Positions 1 through 7,324 of a stretch of 14,379 nt of DNA are shown here, piece after piece. A program made the translations under genes and the position numbers. Position 1 is the first letter of the stretch. Each line of letters begins with the position of its first letter. The notes under the pieces were generated by a model, which made no database searches, was not told the origin of the DNA, and saw only the letters and a list, made by a program, of their open reading frames with translations. The stretch spans positions 1 to 14,379 of the forward strand of contig JALHTV010000156.1 of assembly GCA_022866005.1 (NCBI GenBank), given 5' to 3'. The stretch is from Phycisphaerae bacterium (GTDB taxonomy: Bacteria > Planctomycetota > Phycisphaerae > SM23-33).

Positions 1-84
1 GTGGAGATGATTCTCAAACAGGCCGGGACCTGGGAGACGGTCCTGGCCCGGTACCGCGGAGGCGGAAGGGAGCAGGCATCATGA
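1..84 (+). CDS. kdsC: 3' end of a KdsC-like Kdo-8-phosphate phosphatase (partial)
   Basis: Frame 1 is open from the left edge to a TGA at 82-84 and gives 27 residues. They include VEMILKQAGTWETVLARY, which resembles the C-terminal helix of KdsC proteins (V/C-E-M-I-L-K-x-x-G-x-W-x-x-V-L). KdsC is a HAD-family phosphatase that removes phosphate from Kdo 8-phosphate in the cytoplasm, just before Kdo is activated for lipid A assembly. The stop overlaps the ATG of the next gene as ATGA, so the two are probably translationally coupled. A kdsC followed by lptC is also the order in Escherichia coli, which supports the call. Only the tail is visible and none of the catalytic motifs, so the assignment rests on this short match and the neighbour. 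Confidence 0.65.
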   Translation: MEMILKQAGTWETVLARYRGGGREQAS

Positions 85-3000
85 AACGTCGGTTGGCGTT
101 GCTGGGCGGCAGCCTGGGAGCCGTGGTGCTCCTGTATCTGATCTACCTGGCCATCACGGGCGTGGGTGCCAAGCGCCCGGCCGTGCCACCCGCGCCGCCG
201 GTGGAGGTCTCGCGGACCCCGGCGACCCGCGGCGTGGTCGAGCCGGAGGAGGGCACCGACTTCCGCACGACCGACCGCGACCAGCAGGGCCGGCTCCGGC
301 GCGTCTTCTCGGCGCCGGCGTACAAGAGGACCGAGGAGGGCGTGTACGTGCTCACCCAGCCCAAGGCCATGCTCTACCAGGCCGACGGCCAGCAGGTTCA
401 GATCACCGCCGCGGAGGGCACGGTCCATACCCGGGTCCTGCGTTCCGGACCGGGCTCGATGCGGCTGTCGGTCGTCTGGGGCGAGCTGCGCGGCGACGTC
501 AAGCTCTACCTGGACCGCGCGCCCCCGGCCGAGGGGCCGCCGGTCGAGGAGCGCATCAGCGATCCCAACGTCGTTCAGGTCACCGCCGACAACGTGCACT
601 TCGACAATGACAAGCTGCTGCTGTACACCAACGATCGCGTCCACGTGACCTCGCAGCAGGTGGAGATCTCCGGGCACGGGCTGTCGATGCAGTGGAACGA
701 AGACCCCCAGGAACTCCAGATGCTGCGATTGGAGCACGGGGACAGCCTGGTGGTTCGCTACGCCCCCGGCCAGGAGGAGACCGAGCTGCTGGGCCTGCCG
801 ACGGGCGGCTTACCGGGCGCCGCACCTGAGGCGCTGGAGCTGACGGCGACCGCCCCGGTGGAGACCATGCCCGTCGCGATCGCCGCCTCCGAGCCGACGG
901 CCCAGGAGCTGGCGGCCGCGGCGCGCCGCCGTGGCAAGAACGTCTACGTCGCCACGTTCTACGGCGACGTCCGCGTGGCCCAGGGCGCTCGATACATCCG
1001 CGGGGCCGACAGCCTGTCGATGGAGTTCCAGTGGGCCCGCGCCATGGTGGAGCGCACCGGCGAGCAGGCCGGACCCACGGCCACCCCCGAGCGCCCAGCC
1101 GCTCCCGCCGCCGCCGAAGGCGAGGCGCCTGCGGTCGAAGCCCGCGCCGCCGCGCCCTCCCCGGCAACGCAGCCGACTGCGGAGCCCGTCACCATCACCT
1201 GGAGCGGGCCGGTGGAGATCCTCCCCACCGGTTACACCGATACACCCTCGCGGAGGAACGTCACCGTCTCAGGCCAAGGCACTGCCGTGAACCTGTTCGA
1301 CGGTGAGACGTCGGCCCTGTGCCGCGAGTTTGAGTTCCGCCGCGTGGCCGGCCAGACCGGCGACCGCCGCCTGGGTCGGCTCACCGGGGCCGCCGACAGC
1401 CCGGCCATGCTGAGCCTCGCCGGGGGAGAGCAGATCTTTTGCCCGCTGATGCTGTTTGAGATGTCCGTCGCGGGTGACAAGGCCAGGTTGCAGGGCGCCG
1501 GCTACATGGTTCGCCCGGCCGGCCGCGGGGGGACCTCCGGTGAACTGGCCATGTCGTCTGCCCTCTCGTCCGCTGGTGGAGAGCCGGCGGGCTCGGCGGC
1601 GGCTCCGATTGCAGGAGAGGAGGGGGAGGACCTGGAGTCCATCAGTTGGCGCGACTCGGTGGATGCCGTGATCGCGCGCGATGAGTCTGCCCAAGGAGGC
1701 ATCTACATCCGCGAGGCGTGCTTCCGAGGTGACGTGGAGGTGTCCGGCGGGGACACCGGCGACCGCCTGCGGTGCGATGAGCTGCTGGTCGCCGTGGAGC
1801 GGCGCCCGCTTGACGGCGCCGGCCGGGCCCGCACGGCCATCACGTCCGTCACGGCCACCGGGCACGTCGTGGTCGGGGGTGGTACTGAGCAAGGCCGGTG
1901 GCAGGCCTTCGCCGACGACCTGCGGGGTAACCCCTCTGCGCGCACGGCGGTGATGCGCGGGGAGCCGGTCCGGCACACCGGCCGCGACAGCGCGCTGATC
2001 GCCGGCGAGGTTCACTTCCAGGCCTTCAGGGACCCCAACGGCCAGTTCGTGCGCGGGGCAGGGATTGCTCAGGTGGACGGCCCGGGCCGGCTGGAGATGC
2101 TGATGGACAAGGACCTCAGCGGGGCGCAACTGGCGACGCCCCGGCCGTCCACGGTGACTTGGACGCGGGAGATGCGCTACGTGGACTTCGGCCGCAGCGG
2201 GCTGGGGCCGCAACAGGGCCCCGACCTGGCCCCGGCGACCGCGATGTTCTTTGGAGAGGTGCACCTGGTCAGCGGCGACGAGGACATGACCTGCGGCCAC
2301 ATGCGGGCGACGTTCGCCGAATCGACCGCCTCGGGGGCCGGGGGCGACCGGCTGAACCTGGGTGCGGTCAACTACGGCGGGCCGCTGTGGAAGGTCTTCG
2401 CCAACCAGAACGTCGTGCTCGTCAGCGAGCGCCGCGACGACCAGCGGCGTGTCCGCGGCCTGGTGGAACTCCGCACCGAGTCCATGGTCTACGACGCCAT
2501 CGCCAGGACCGTCGACTCGCAGGCGGGCTGGCTGCTCGTGCAGGATCTCCGCCCGCCGCGCGCGGAAACCGGGCCGCGCAGCCCGGAGGTCGAGGCCGCG
2601 ACCCCCATGCCCGGAGCGAACCTGGAGAGCCCCTCGCAGACGTACTTTGAGTGGTACAAGACCATGCACCTGGCCATGGACGGGCGGATGGTGGAACTGC
2701 TCGGCAACGTGAGCATGCGGCATGCCTCCAGCGACGCGATCGTCGAGCGCGACATCCTTCAGCAGAGGTACGGCCTGGTGGACTGGCCCCAGCCGCTGCC
2801 TTCCGGCCGCCTGACCGACCTGCGGTGCGAGCGGTTGCTGGCGCGATTTGCCGCGCCTACGCCGGCGGAGCCCAACGCCCCCGCGGATGAGTTTCAGGCG
2901 GGGTTGAACCTCATCGGTCCGCTGGACCTGTTCGTGGCCACCGGCGCGGTCCAGCTATGGGACGAGCCGTGGGAGGTCGTCGGCGAGAAGCTCACCTACG

Positions 3001-3203
3001 CGCGCCAGCAGGACCTGGTGACCGTGCTGGGTGCGGCCGACGGCAGCGACAGGGCCAACGCGCAGATCCGGCGCAAGGAGGCTGATCGGGTCGTGACCAA
3101 CGACAGCCCCTGGTTGCGGTGGTTCCGCAGAGAGGATCGCATCGAGACCGGGCCCATGACCGGATCGGGCGTGGTCCTGCCGTCGGGTTCCTCCGGCCGC
3201 TAG
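81..3203 (+). CDS. Very long LptC/LptA(OstA)-like lipopolysaccharide export protein
   Basis: 1040 residues; ATG at 81 with a GGGAG ribosome site 8 bases upstream. A positive start (MKRR) and one hydrophobic segment at about residues 6-28 indicate an inner-membrane anchor with the rest in the periplasm, as in LptC. Residues about 55-225 look LptC-like, with strand patterns such as VTADNVHF and LYTNDRVHVTSQQVEISGHG. Similar strand-turn units (F-x-G-D-V-x-V, then x-x-D-x-L-x-x) recur near residues 285-320, 540-575, 720-750 and 855-890, as in LptA/OstA beta-jellyroll proteins. An Ala/Pro-rich linker lies at about 330-370. LptC is normally near 190 residues and LptA near 180, so this looks like a fusion or internal expansion. 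LptC and LptA pass LPS from the LptBFG transporter towards LptD. The kdsC-like gene upstream fits that role. The number of repeats is my estimate by eye. The stop shares a CTAG with larE. Confidence 0.7.
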   Translation: MKRRLALLGGSLGAVVLLYLIYLAITGVGAKRPAVPPAPPVEVSRTPATRGVVEPEEGTDFRTTDRDQQGRLRRVFSAPAYKRTEEGVYVLTQPKAMLYQADGQQVQITAAEGTVHTRVLRSGPGSMRLSVVWGELRGDVKLYLDRAPPAEGPPVEERISDPNVVQVTADNVHFDNDKLLLYTNDRVHVTSQQVEISGHGLSMQWNEDPQELQMLRLEHGDSLVVRYAPGQEETELLGLPTGGLPGAAPEALELTATAPVETMPVAIAASEPTAQELAAAARRRGKNVYVATFYGDVRVAQGARYIRGADSLSMEFQWARAMVERTGEQAGPTATPERPAAPAAAEGEAPAVEARAAAPSPATQPTAEPVTITWSGPVEILPTGYTDTPSRRNVTVSGQGTAVNLFDGETSALCREFEFRRVAGQTGDRRLGRLTGAADSPAMLSLAGGEQIFCPLMLFEMSVAGDKARLQGAGYMVRPAGRGGTSGELAMSSALSSAGGEPAGSAAAPIAGEEGEDLESISWRDSVDAVIARDESAQGGIYIREACFRGDVEVSGGDTGDRLRCDELLVAVERRPLDGAGRARTAITSVTATGHVVVGGGTEQGRWQAFADDLRGNPSARTAVMRGEPVRHTGRDSALIAGEVHFQAFRDPNGQFVRGAGIAQVDGPGRLEMLMDKDLSGAQLATPRPSTVTWTREMRYVDFGRSGLGPQQGPDLAPATAMFFGEVHLVSGDEDMTCGHMRATFAESTASGAGGDRLNLGAVNYGGPLWKVFANQNVVLVSERRDDQRRVRGLVELRTESMVYDAIARTVDSQAGWLLVQDLRPPRAETGPRSPEVEAATPMPGANLESPSQTYFEWYKTMHLAMDGRMVELLGNVSMRHASSDAIVERDILQQRYGLVDWPQPLPSGRLTDLRCERLLARFAAPTPAEPNAPADEFQAGLNLIGPLDLFVATGAVQLWDEPWEVVGEKLTYARQQDLVTVLGAADGSDRANAQIRRKEADRVVTNDSPWLRWFRREDRIETGPMTGSGVVLPSGSSGR

Positions 3204-4060
3204 GAGTCCTTCGGTCCGGACGGGGACGACAAGGCCTCGTTCATCGACCCGCTGCGAAAGCCTCCCAGGTCCAGGGCGACGAAGGTGTAGCCCGTCGCCT
3301 TGATCCGCTCTGTGATCCTCTGCCGCATCCGCAGCGCCTTGCTTAGCTGGTTCGGCTCCAACTCGATCCGGGCTACGGGGAAGTGGTCGCGCACGCGGCA
3401 GGTGGCGAAGCCCATGTCGCGCAGCGCGTCCTCGGCCTGCTCGATCCGCCCCAACGCCTCGGTCGTCAGCGGCTGGCCGTAGGGCACGCGCGTGGCCAGG
3501 CAGGCCATCGAGGGCTTGTCCCAGGTGACCAGCCCCAGGGCCTTGGAGACGGCGCGGATATCGTCCTTGGTCATGCCCGCCTCGATGAGGGGATTGACGA
3601 TCCCTAGTTCCTGGGCTGCCTGGATGCCGGGTCGGAAGTCGCCCAGGTCGTCGGCGTTGGTGCCGCTGACCACGGCCGCACAGCCGCGCCGCCCGGCCAG
3701 CTCGACCATCGGGCCCATTACGTGCCGTTTGCAGATGTAGCACCGCTGCGGCGAGTTGGCTAGGAACTGCGGATCGGTCAGCTCCGTCGTCTCCAGCTCT
3801 ACCAGCTCCACGCCCAGTTGCCCGGCGATCTCCCTGCCGGCTTGGCATTCGCGCCGCGGGTGGATGGCCGAGATGCCCATCGTCGCCACGACGTTGCCCT
3901 TGCCCAGCGTCTCGACGGCCAGGGCGAGCACCAGCGTGCTGTCCACCCCGCCGGAGAACGCCACCACCACACGCCGCAGCCGCTTCAGGCAGCCTTGGGC
4001 AAGCTGGACCTTGCGGCGAAGCGCCGGGTCGAGCGCGTCGAGTAGTTCGGCCACAGTCAT
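3200..4060 (-). CDS. larE: LarE-type ATP-dependent sulfur transferase (three-cysteine form)
   Basis: 286 residues, close to usual LarE length. LarE adenylates the carboxylates of a pyridinium biscarboxylate mononucleotide and converts them to thiocarboxylates while building the nickel-pincer cofactor of lactate racemase-like enzymes. The PP-loop SGGVDST is at residues 36-42. Cysteines lie in CYIC (C107, C110) and in ACLATR (C187); the last matches the sacrificial cysteine of Lactobacillus LarE. A CxxC plus this third cysteine is the pattern of LarE proteins that hold a [4Fe-4S] cluster and can act catalytically. I chose ATG at 4060 because GGAG stands 6 bases upstream; the in-frame ATG at 4090 has no such site. 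Transcribed divergently from the M24 peptidase and convergent with the Lpt-like gene. No larA, larB or larC is in the window, so the substrate pathway is not confirmed locally. Confidence 0.85.
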   Translation of the reverse strand: MTVAELLDALDPALRRKVQLAQGCLKRLRRVVVAFSGGVDSTLVLALAVETLGKGNVVATMGISAIHPRRECQAGREIAGQLGVELVELETTELTDPQFLANSPQRCYICKRHVMGPMVELAGRRGCAAVVSGTNADDLGDFRPGIQAAQELGIVNPLIEAGMTKDDIRAVSKALGLVTWDKPSMACLATRVPYGQPLTTEALGRIEQAEDALRDMGFATCRVRDHFPVARIELEPNQLSKALRMRQRITERIKATGYTFVALDLGGFRSGSMNEALSSPSGPKDS

Positions 4061-4066
4061 CGTACG

Positions 4067-4070
4067 CTCC
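4067..4070 (-). promoter_or_regulatory. Ribosome binding site deciding the larE start
   Basis: On the minus strand GGAG is followed by CGTACG and then ATG, a normal 6-base spacing. The competing ATG 30 bases upstream is preceded by GCAACCCCGACA, which has no purine-rich site. Confidence 0.55.
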
Positions 4071-4127
4071 ACGCTCCCTCCCAGGGCCATTGTCGGGGTT
4101 GCGGCGATGGGTGGACGATGAAAAACG

Positions 4128-4156
4128 TTGAGCGGCGCAGGGCCGACCGCTAGAGT
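4128..4156 (+). promoter_or_regulatory. Putative sigma-70 promoter for the M24 peptidase-accB-accC-pfk operon
   Basis: TTGAGC (4128-4133) and TAGAGT (4151-4156) are 17 bp apart, each matching 4 of 6 consensus bases. They sit in the 129-bp gap between the divergent larE and peptidase starts, which would give a leader of about 27 bases before the GTG at 4190. Seen by eye; planctomycete promoters vary, so this is a moderate call. Confidence 0.4.
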
Positions 4157-4189
4157 AAGCCGGATTACCGCAATGCAGCGAGGCTGAGC

Positions 4190-5317
4190 GTGAGACAGGA
4201 CCTGACGGCATACAGCAGTCGGCGGCGGAGAGCGCTGGCCCAGGCGGTCACGGCCGCCAAGGTCGATGCGCTGCTGGTGAGCCGCGCGACCGTCGTGACG
4301 TATCTGTGCGGCTTCGACGGGGAGGACAGCTTCCTGCTGCTGGGGCGGGGCCTGGTGTGCGTGATTACCGACGGCCGATTTGCCCAGCAGGTCCGCCGCC
4401 AGTGCGGGCGCATCCAGGTGCACGTCCGCGATGGCCCGATGGCCCAGGCCGTTGCCAAGGTGGTCGCCCAGGCCTGCATCCGGCGCCTGGGCGTGCAAGC
4501 TGCCGACATGACTGTGGCCATGCGCGACGCCCTGGCGGCTGCGGCGGGCAAAGCGATTGCCGTCAAGCCGGTCGCGGACGTCGTGTTGCAGATGCGTGCG
4601 GTCAAGGACGCTCGCGAGGTGGCTGGCGTCGTCCGCGCCGTGCGGATTGCTGAACGCGCCTTCCGCGAACTGGTCGCCGGCGGTGCCAAGGCCCTGATCG
4701 GCCGAACCGAGCGAGACGTGGCGGCGGAGCTGGACTGGCGGATGCGGCGGGGAGGGGCGGATTTTCCTGCCTTCGACACAGTCGTCGCCACGGGCCCCAA
4801 CAGCGCCCTGCCGCATCACCGCCCCGGCCGCGACAAGGTCCGCGCGGGCCGGGGGGTGCTGATCGACTGGGGCGCCTGGGCCGGCGGGTTCGCCAGCGAC
4901 TTGACGCGTGTGGTCTTCCCCGCTAGAATCCCGCCCACTCTGCGCGGGGTCTACGAAGTCGTATGTCGCGCCCGCAAGGCGGGCCTGGCGGAGTTGGCCG
5001 GGGGGGTGAGGGCGGCCGAGGCCGATCGGGCCGCCCGGGCCGTGATCGACTCGGCCGGTTATGGTGAATGCTTCGTTCACGGCCTGGGTCACGGCCTGGG
5101 ACGGGGCCGCGGCAACCGCCAGGTGCACGAGTTGCCGCACCTGAGCCGCTGGAGCACCGAGACGCTGCGTGCGGGCATGGTCGTGACCGTCGAGCCGGGG
5201 ATCTACCTGCCCGGCGTCGGCGGGATCCGGATTGAGGACGACGTGCTGATCACCGCGGGCGGCTACCGGAAGCTCAGCACGTTGCCGGTGGCTGCGGCGG
5301 CCATGGTGCTGCGGTAG
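4190..5317 (+). CDS. M24 family metallopeptidase (Xaa-Pro aminopeptidase/dipeptidase type)
   Basis: 375 residues. The GTG start at 4190 is supported by GAGG 6 bases upstream and by an N-terminal domain beginning at the usual place. Residues 1-135 form the creatinase-like N-terminal domain (VDALLVSRATVVTYLCGF, then ITDGRF). Residues 140-375 are the pita-bread catalytic domain. The five metal ligands of the family are present: D226 (LIDWGA), D237 (ASDLTR), H301 (GHGLG), E335 (VEPGIYL) and E349 (RIEDDV); the substrate histidine is in NSALPHH (about H209). Such enzymes remove N-terminal residues preceding proline, or split Xaa-Pro dipeptides, using two Mn or Co ions. There is no signal peptide, so it is probably cytoplasmic. 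accB follows after 45 bp on the same strand; an M24 peptidase upstream of efp or accB is a common bacterial arrangement. Whether it is an aminopeptidase or a dipeptidase cannot be read from sequence. Confidence 0.9.
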   Translation: MRQDLTAYSSRRRRALAQAVTAAKVDALLVSRATVVTYLCGFDGEDSFLLLGRGLVCVITDGRFAQQVRRQCGRIQVHVRDGPMAQAVAKVVAQACIRRLGVQAADMTVAMRDALAAAAGKAIAVKPVADVVLQMRAVKDAREVAGVVRAVRIAERAFRELVAGGAKALIGRTERDVAAELDWRMRRGGADFPAFDTVVATGPNSALPHHRPGRDKVRAGRGVLIDWGAWAGGFASDLTRVVFPARIPPTLRGVYEVVCRARKAGLAELAGGVRAAEADRAARAVIDSAGYGECFVHGLGHGLGRGRGNRQVHELPHLSRWSTETLRAGMVVTVEPGIYLPGVGGIRIEDDVLITAGGYRKLSTLPVAAAAMVLR

Positions 5318-5362
5318 GCCGCTCGCGCTGGGCGCCGCGATGCCCACAGACAAGGATCCGCG

Positions 5363-5803
5363 ATGGACATCGAAGACATCAAGCAGCTTGTGCAGCTGAT
5401 GGTGGACAACGACCTGAGCGAGCTGGACGTCAGCGATGGGGAGCGGAGGATCTCGCTCAAGCGCGGGCCTTCCGGGCTGCCGGTGGTCGCGGGCGGGGCG
5501 ATGCCCGCGGTCGTGGCGCCGCTTGCTGCCGCTCCGGCGGCGGGTGTACCCCCGGCCGAGCAGTTGCTGGAGATCAAAAGCCCCATGGTGGGCACGTTCT
5601 ACGCCGCCCCCAGTCCCGACAGCGAACCCTACGTGTCGGTCGGGGCGGCCGTCAGCGACGATACGGTGGTGTGCGTCGTCGAGGCCATGAAGGTCATGAA
5701 CGAGATCAAGGCCGAGTGCGCCGGCACCCTCGTGGAAGTCTGCGTCAACAACACCCAGCCCGTGGAGTACGGGCAGGTCCTTTTCCGCGTCAGGCCCTCC
5801 TAA
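5363..5803 (+). CDS. accB: Acetyl-CoA carboxylase biotin carboxyl carrier protein
   Basis: 146 residues, the usual size for AccB. An N-terminal segment (DIKQLVQLMVDNDLSELDV) is followed by an Ala/Pro-rich flexible linker at about residues 36-64 and a biotinyl domain at about 68-146. The biotin-accepting lysine is K110 in EAMKVMNEI; the terminal GQVLFRVRPS closes the hammerhead fold. AccB carries CO2 on biotin from AccC to the AccAD carboxyltransferase, forming malonyl-CoA for fatty acid synthesis in the cytoplasm. AAGGA lies 7 bases before the ATG at 5363. accC starts 17 bp after the stop, so the pair is almost certainly cotranscribed. accA and accD are not in the window. Confidence 0.95.
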   Translation: MDIEDIKQLVQLMVDNDLSELDVSDGERRISLKRGPSGLPVVAGGAMPAVVAPLAAAPAAGVPPAEQLLEIKSPMVGTFYAAPSPDSEPYVSVGAAVSDDTVVCVVEAMKVMNEIKAECAGTLVEVCVNNTQPVEYGQVLFRVRPS

Positions 5804-5820
5804 CGCGCGAGGAATCCGGC

Positions 5821-7293
5821 ATGTTTTCGCGCATCCTGGTTGCCAATCGCGGAGAGATCGCCCTGCGGATCATCCGCGCCTGCAAGGAGCTGGGCATCGA
5901 GACCGTGGCGGTCTTCTCGGAGGCCGACCGCAATGCCAGCTACCTTCACCTGGCCGATGAGCGGATATGCATCGGTCCGCCGCCCTCGGCGGAAAGCTAT
6001 CTGAACATCCCGCGGATCATCGCCGCGGCGGAACAGCGCGACGTGGATGCGATCCACCCCGGCTACGGCTTCTTGGCCGAGAATGCTCACTTCGCGGAGG
6101 TCTGCCGCGACTGCAAGATCGAGTTCATCGGCCCCAGCGTCGAGAGCATGCAGGCGCTGGGTGACAAGATCCGCGCCAAGAAACTAGCCAAGAAGGCAGG
6201 AGTTCCCACTGCTCCCGACAGCATCGATGCGCGAAAAAAGGGCATCTACGGGAAGAAGGATGAAGAAGATTCCTACTCCGGGCCCCGAAGGGGCCACGAG
6301 GGCAGCAAAGGGGTGGTGCAGAGCGTCAAGGGGCAAGACGAGGGTGACGAAGGAGTAGTGGAGACGGTCGAGGACGCGGTTAAAGTTGCAGAGTGGATCG
6401 ACGATCCGGTGGCGCTGAAGGCCGCCGCTGGCGGGGGCGGGCGGGGCATCCGCTTCGCCCACAACGAGGCCACGCTCAAGAGCCTGTTCAAGCAGGCCCA
6501 AAGCGAGGCGCAGATCGCCTTCGGTGACGGCCGGCTGTACGTGGAGAAGTGCATCACCAACTTCCGTCACATCGAGGTGCAGGTGCTGGGCGACCTGCGG
6601 GGCCACGTGGTGCACCTGTTCGAGCGCGAGTGCTCGGTGCAGCGGCGGCGGCAGAAGGTCATCGAGGAGACGCCCTCGCCCGGCCTAGACGGACGCCTGC
6701 GCGAGGAAATCTGCACCGCCGCGGTGCGCCAGGCCAAGGAAGTGGACTACCACAATGCCGGCACCGTCGAGTTCATGCTGGATAGCACCGGGAACTTCTA
6801 CTTCCTGGAGGTCAACACCCGCATCCAGGTGGAGCACCCCATCACCGAGATGGTCATCGGGGAGGACCTGGTGAAGTGGCAGCTCCGCATCGCGAGCGGC
6901 GAGGCGCTGGATTTCAGCCAGCGCGACGTGACTCAGCGGGGGCATAGCATCGAGTGCCGCATCAACGCCGAAGACCCCGAGGCCAACTTCCGGCCTTGCC
7001 CCGGGCGGGTGGAGGCCTTCGTGGCCCCGGGCGGCCCGGGCGTGCGGTGGGACTCCCACGTCTACCAGGGCTATGAGATCCCCTCCACCTACGACAGCCT
7101 GGTGGGCAAGCTGGTGGTGCACCGCCGCAGTCGCAGCGAGGCCATCGCCACGGCCATGCGGGCGCTGAACGAGTTCGTGATCCATCCGATCAAGACCACC
7201 GTCCCGCTGTGCAAGGAGGTGCTGACCCACGAACGGTTCGTCCGCGGGCAGTGGGACACGACGTTCATCGAACGCGAGATGATGGGCAGCTAG
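5821..7293 (+). CDS. accC: Biotin carboxylase subunit of acetyl-CoA carboxylase, with an unusual insertion
   Basis: 490 residues from ATG 5821 (GAGGAA 7 bases upstream). The frame is open further upstream, but family proteins begin at FSRILVANRGEIA. AccC carboxylates the biotin of AccB using ATP and bicarbonate. Typical segments are all present: HPGYGFLAENAHF, K116 of LGDKIRAK, the glycine-rich AAGGGGRG, YVEKCI with RHIEVQV, RRRQKVIEE, FYFLEVNTRIQVEHP and GVRWDSHVY. Up to K116 the numbering equals that of the E. coli enzyme, but the next ATP-contacting lysine (E. coli K159) is K200 here, so about 41 residues are added between GVPTAPDS (127-134) and DPVALK (195-200). The addition is rich in K, E, G and D and holds a 14-residue tandem repeat. 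Catalytic residues on both sides are intact and the frame is continuous, so the gene looks functional. Confidence 0.95.
   Translation: MFSRILVANRGEIALRIIRACKELGIETVAVFSEADRNASYLHLADERICIGPPPSAESYLNIPRIIAAAEQRDVDAIHPGYGFLAENAHFAEVCRDCKIEFIGPSVESMQALGDKIRAKKLAKKAGVPTAPDSIDARKKGIYGKKDEEDSYSGPRRGHEGSKGVVQSVKGQDEGDEGVVETVEDAVKVAEWIDDPVALKAAAGGGGRGIRFAHNEATLKSLFKQAQSEAQIAFGDGRLYVEKCITNFRHIEVQVLGDLRGHVVHLFERECSVQRRRQKVIEETPSPGLDGRLREEICTAAVRQAKEVDYHNAGTVEFMLDSTGNFYFLEVNTRIQVEHPITEMVIGEDLVKWQLRIASGEALDFSQRDVTQRGHSIECRINAEDPEANFRPCPGRVEAFVAPGGPGVRWDSHVYQGYEIPSTYDSLVGKLVVHRRSRSEAIATAMRALNEFVIHPIKTTVPLCKEVLTHERFVRGQWDTTFIEREMMGS
6226..6360 (+). other. Extra segment inside accC beside the ATP-grasp lid
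   Basis: Encodes roughly residues 136-180, absent from the E. coli enzyme. Codon use departs from the surrounding gene: AAA, GAA, GGA, GTA, CGA and AGG cluster here, while the flanks strongly prefer C or G at third positions. It contains a short perfect hairpin and most of an imperfect 42-bp tandem repeat. The boundaries are approximate because the flanks cannot be aligned exactly by eye. Confidence 0.75.
6281..6295. repeat. Perfect 6-bp inverted repeat with 3-base loop inside accC
   Basis: GGCCCC, loop GAA, GGGGCC. It lies within the extra segment and directly precedes the tandem repeat. A short GC hairpin within a foreign-looking, in-frame segment would suit an inserted palindromic repeat element, but it could also be chance in a GC-rich gene. 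Confidence 0.5.
6295..6378 (+). repeat. Imperfect 42-bp tandem repeat in accC (14 codons x 2)
   Basis: Unit 1 is 6295-6336 and unit 2 is 6337-6378. They match at about 26 of 42 bases and encode HEGSKGVVQSVKGQ and DEGDEGVVETVEDA, sharing the pattern E-G-x-x-G-V-V-x-x-V. The best-conserved part is CACGAGGGCAGCAAAGG against GACGAGGGTGACGAAGG. The second unit runs into the normal family sequence (VEDAVKVAEWI). Confidence 0.65.
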
Positions 7294-7324
7294 CGGCCAG
7301 GGGCGGCACACGTAGGACGGAATC

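Noticed and set aside
1269..2723. 484-residue minus-strand open frame opposite the Lpt-like gene
   Set aside because: His/Arg/Pro-rich with no recognisable motifs; a mirror of the real gene's codon structure.
4061..5353. Long upstream extension of the larE frame on the minus strand, antisense to the peptidase gene
   Set aside because: The extension is low-complexity, has no family pattern, and lies opposite a clear M24 peptidase; it reflects rare stop codons in GC-rich DNA.
6181..6420. Compensating frameshifts as an explanation for the odd accC segment
   Set aside because: Both flanks are in the same frame, the region is 41 codons longer than the family, and it contains an in-frame 14-codon repeat, so an insertion explains it better.
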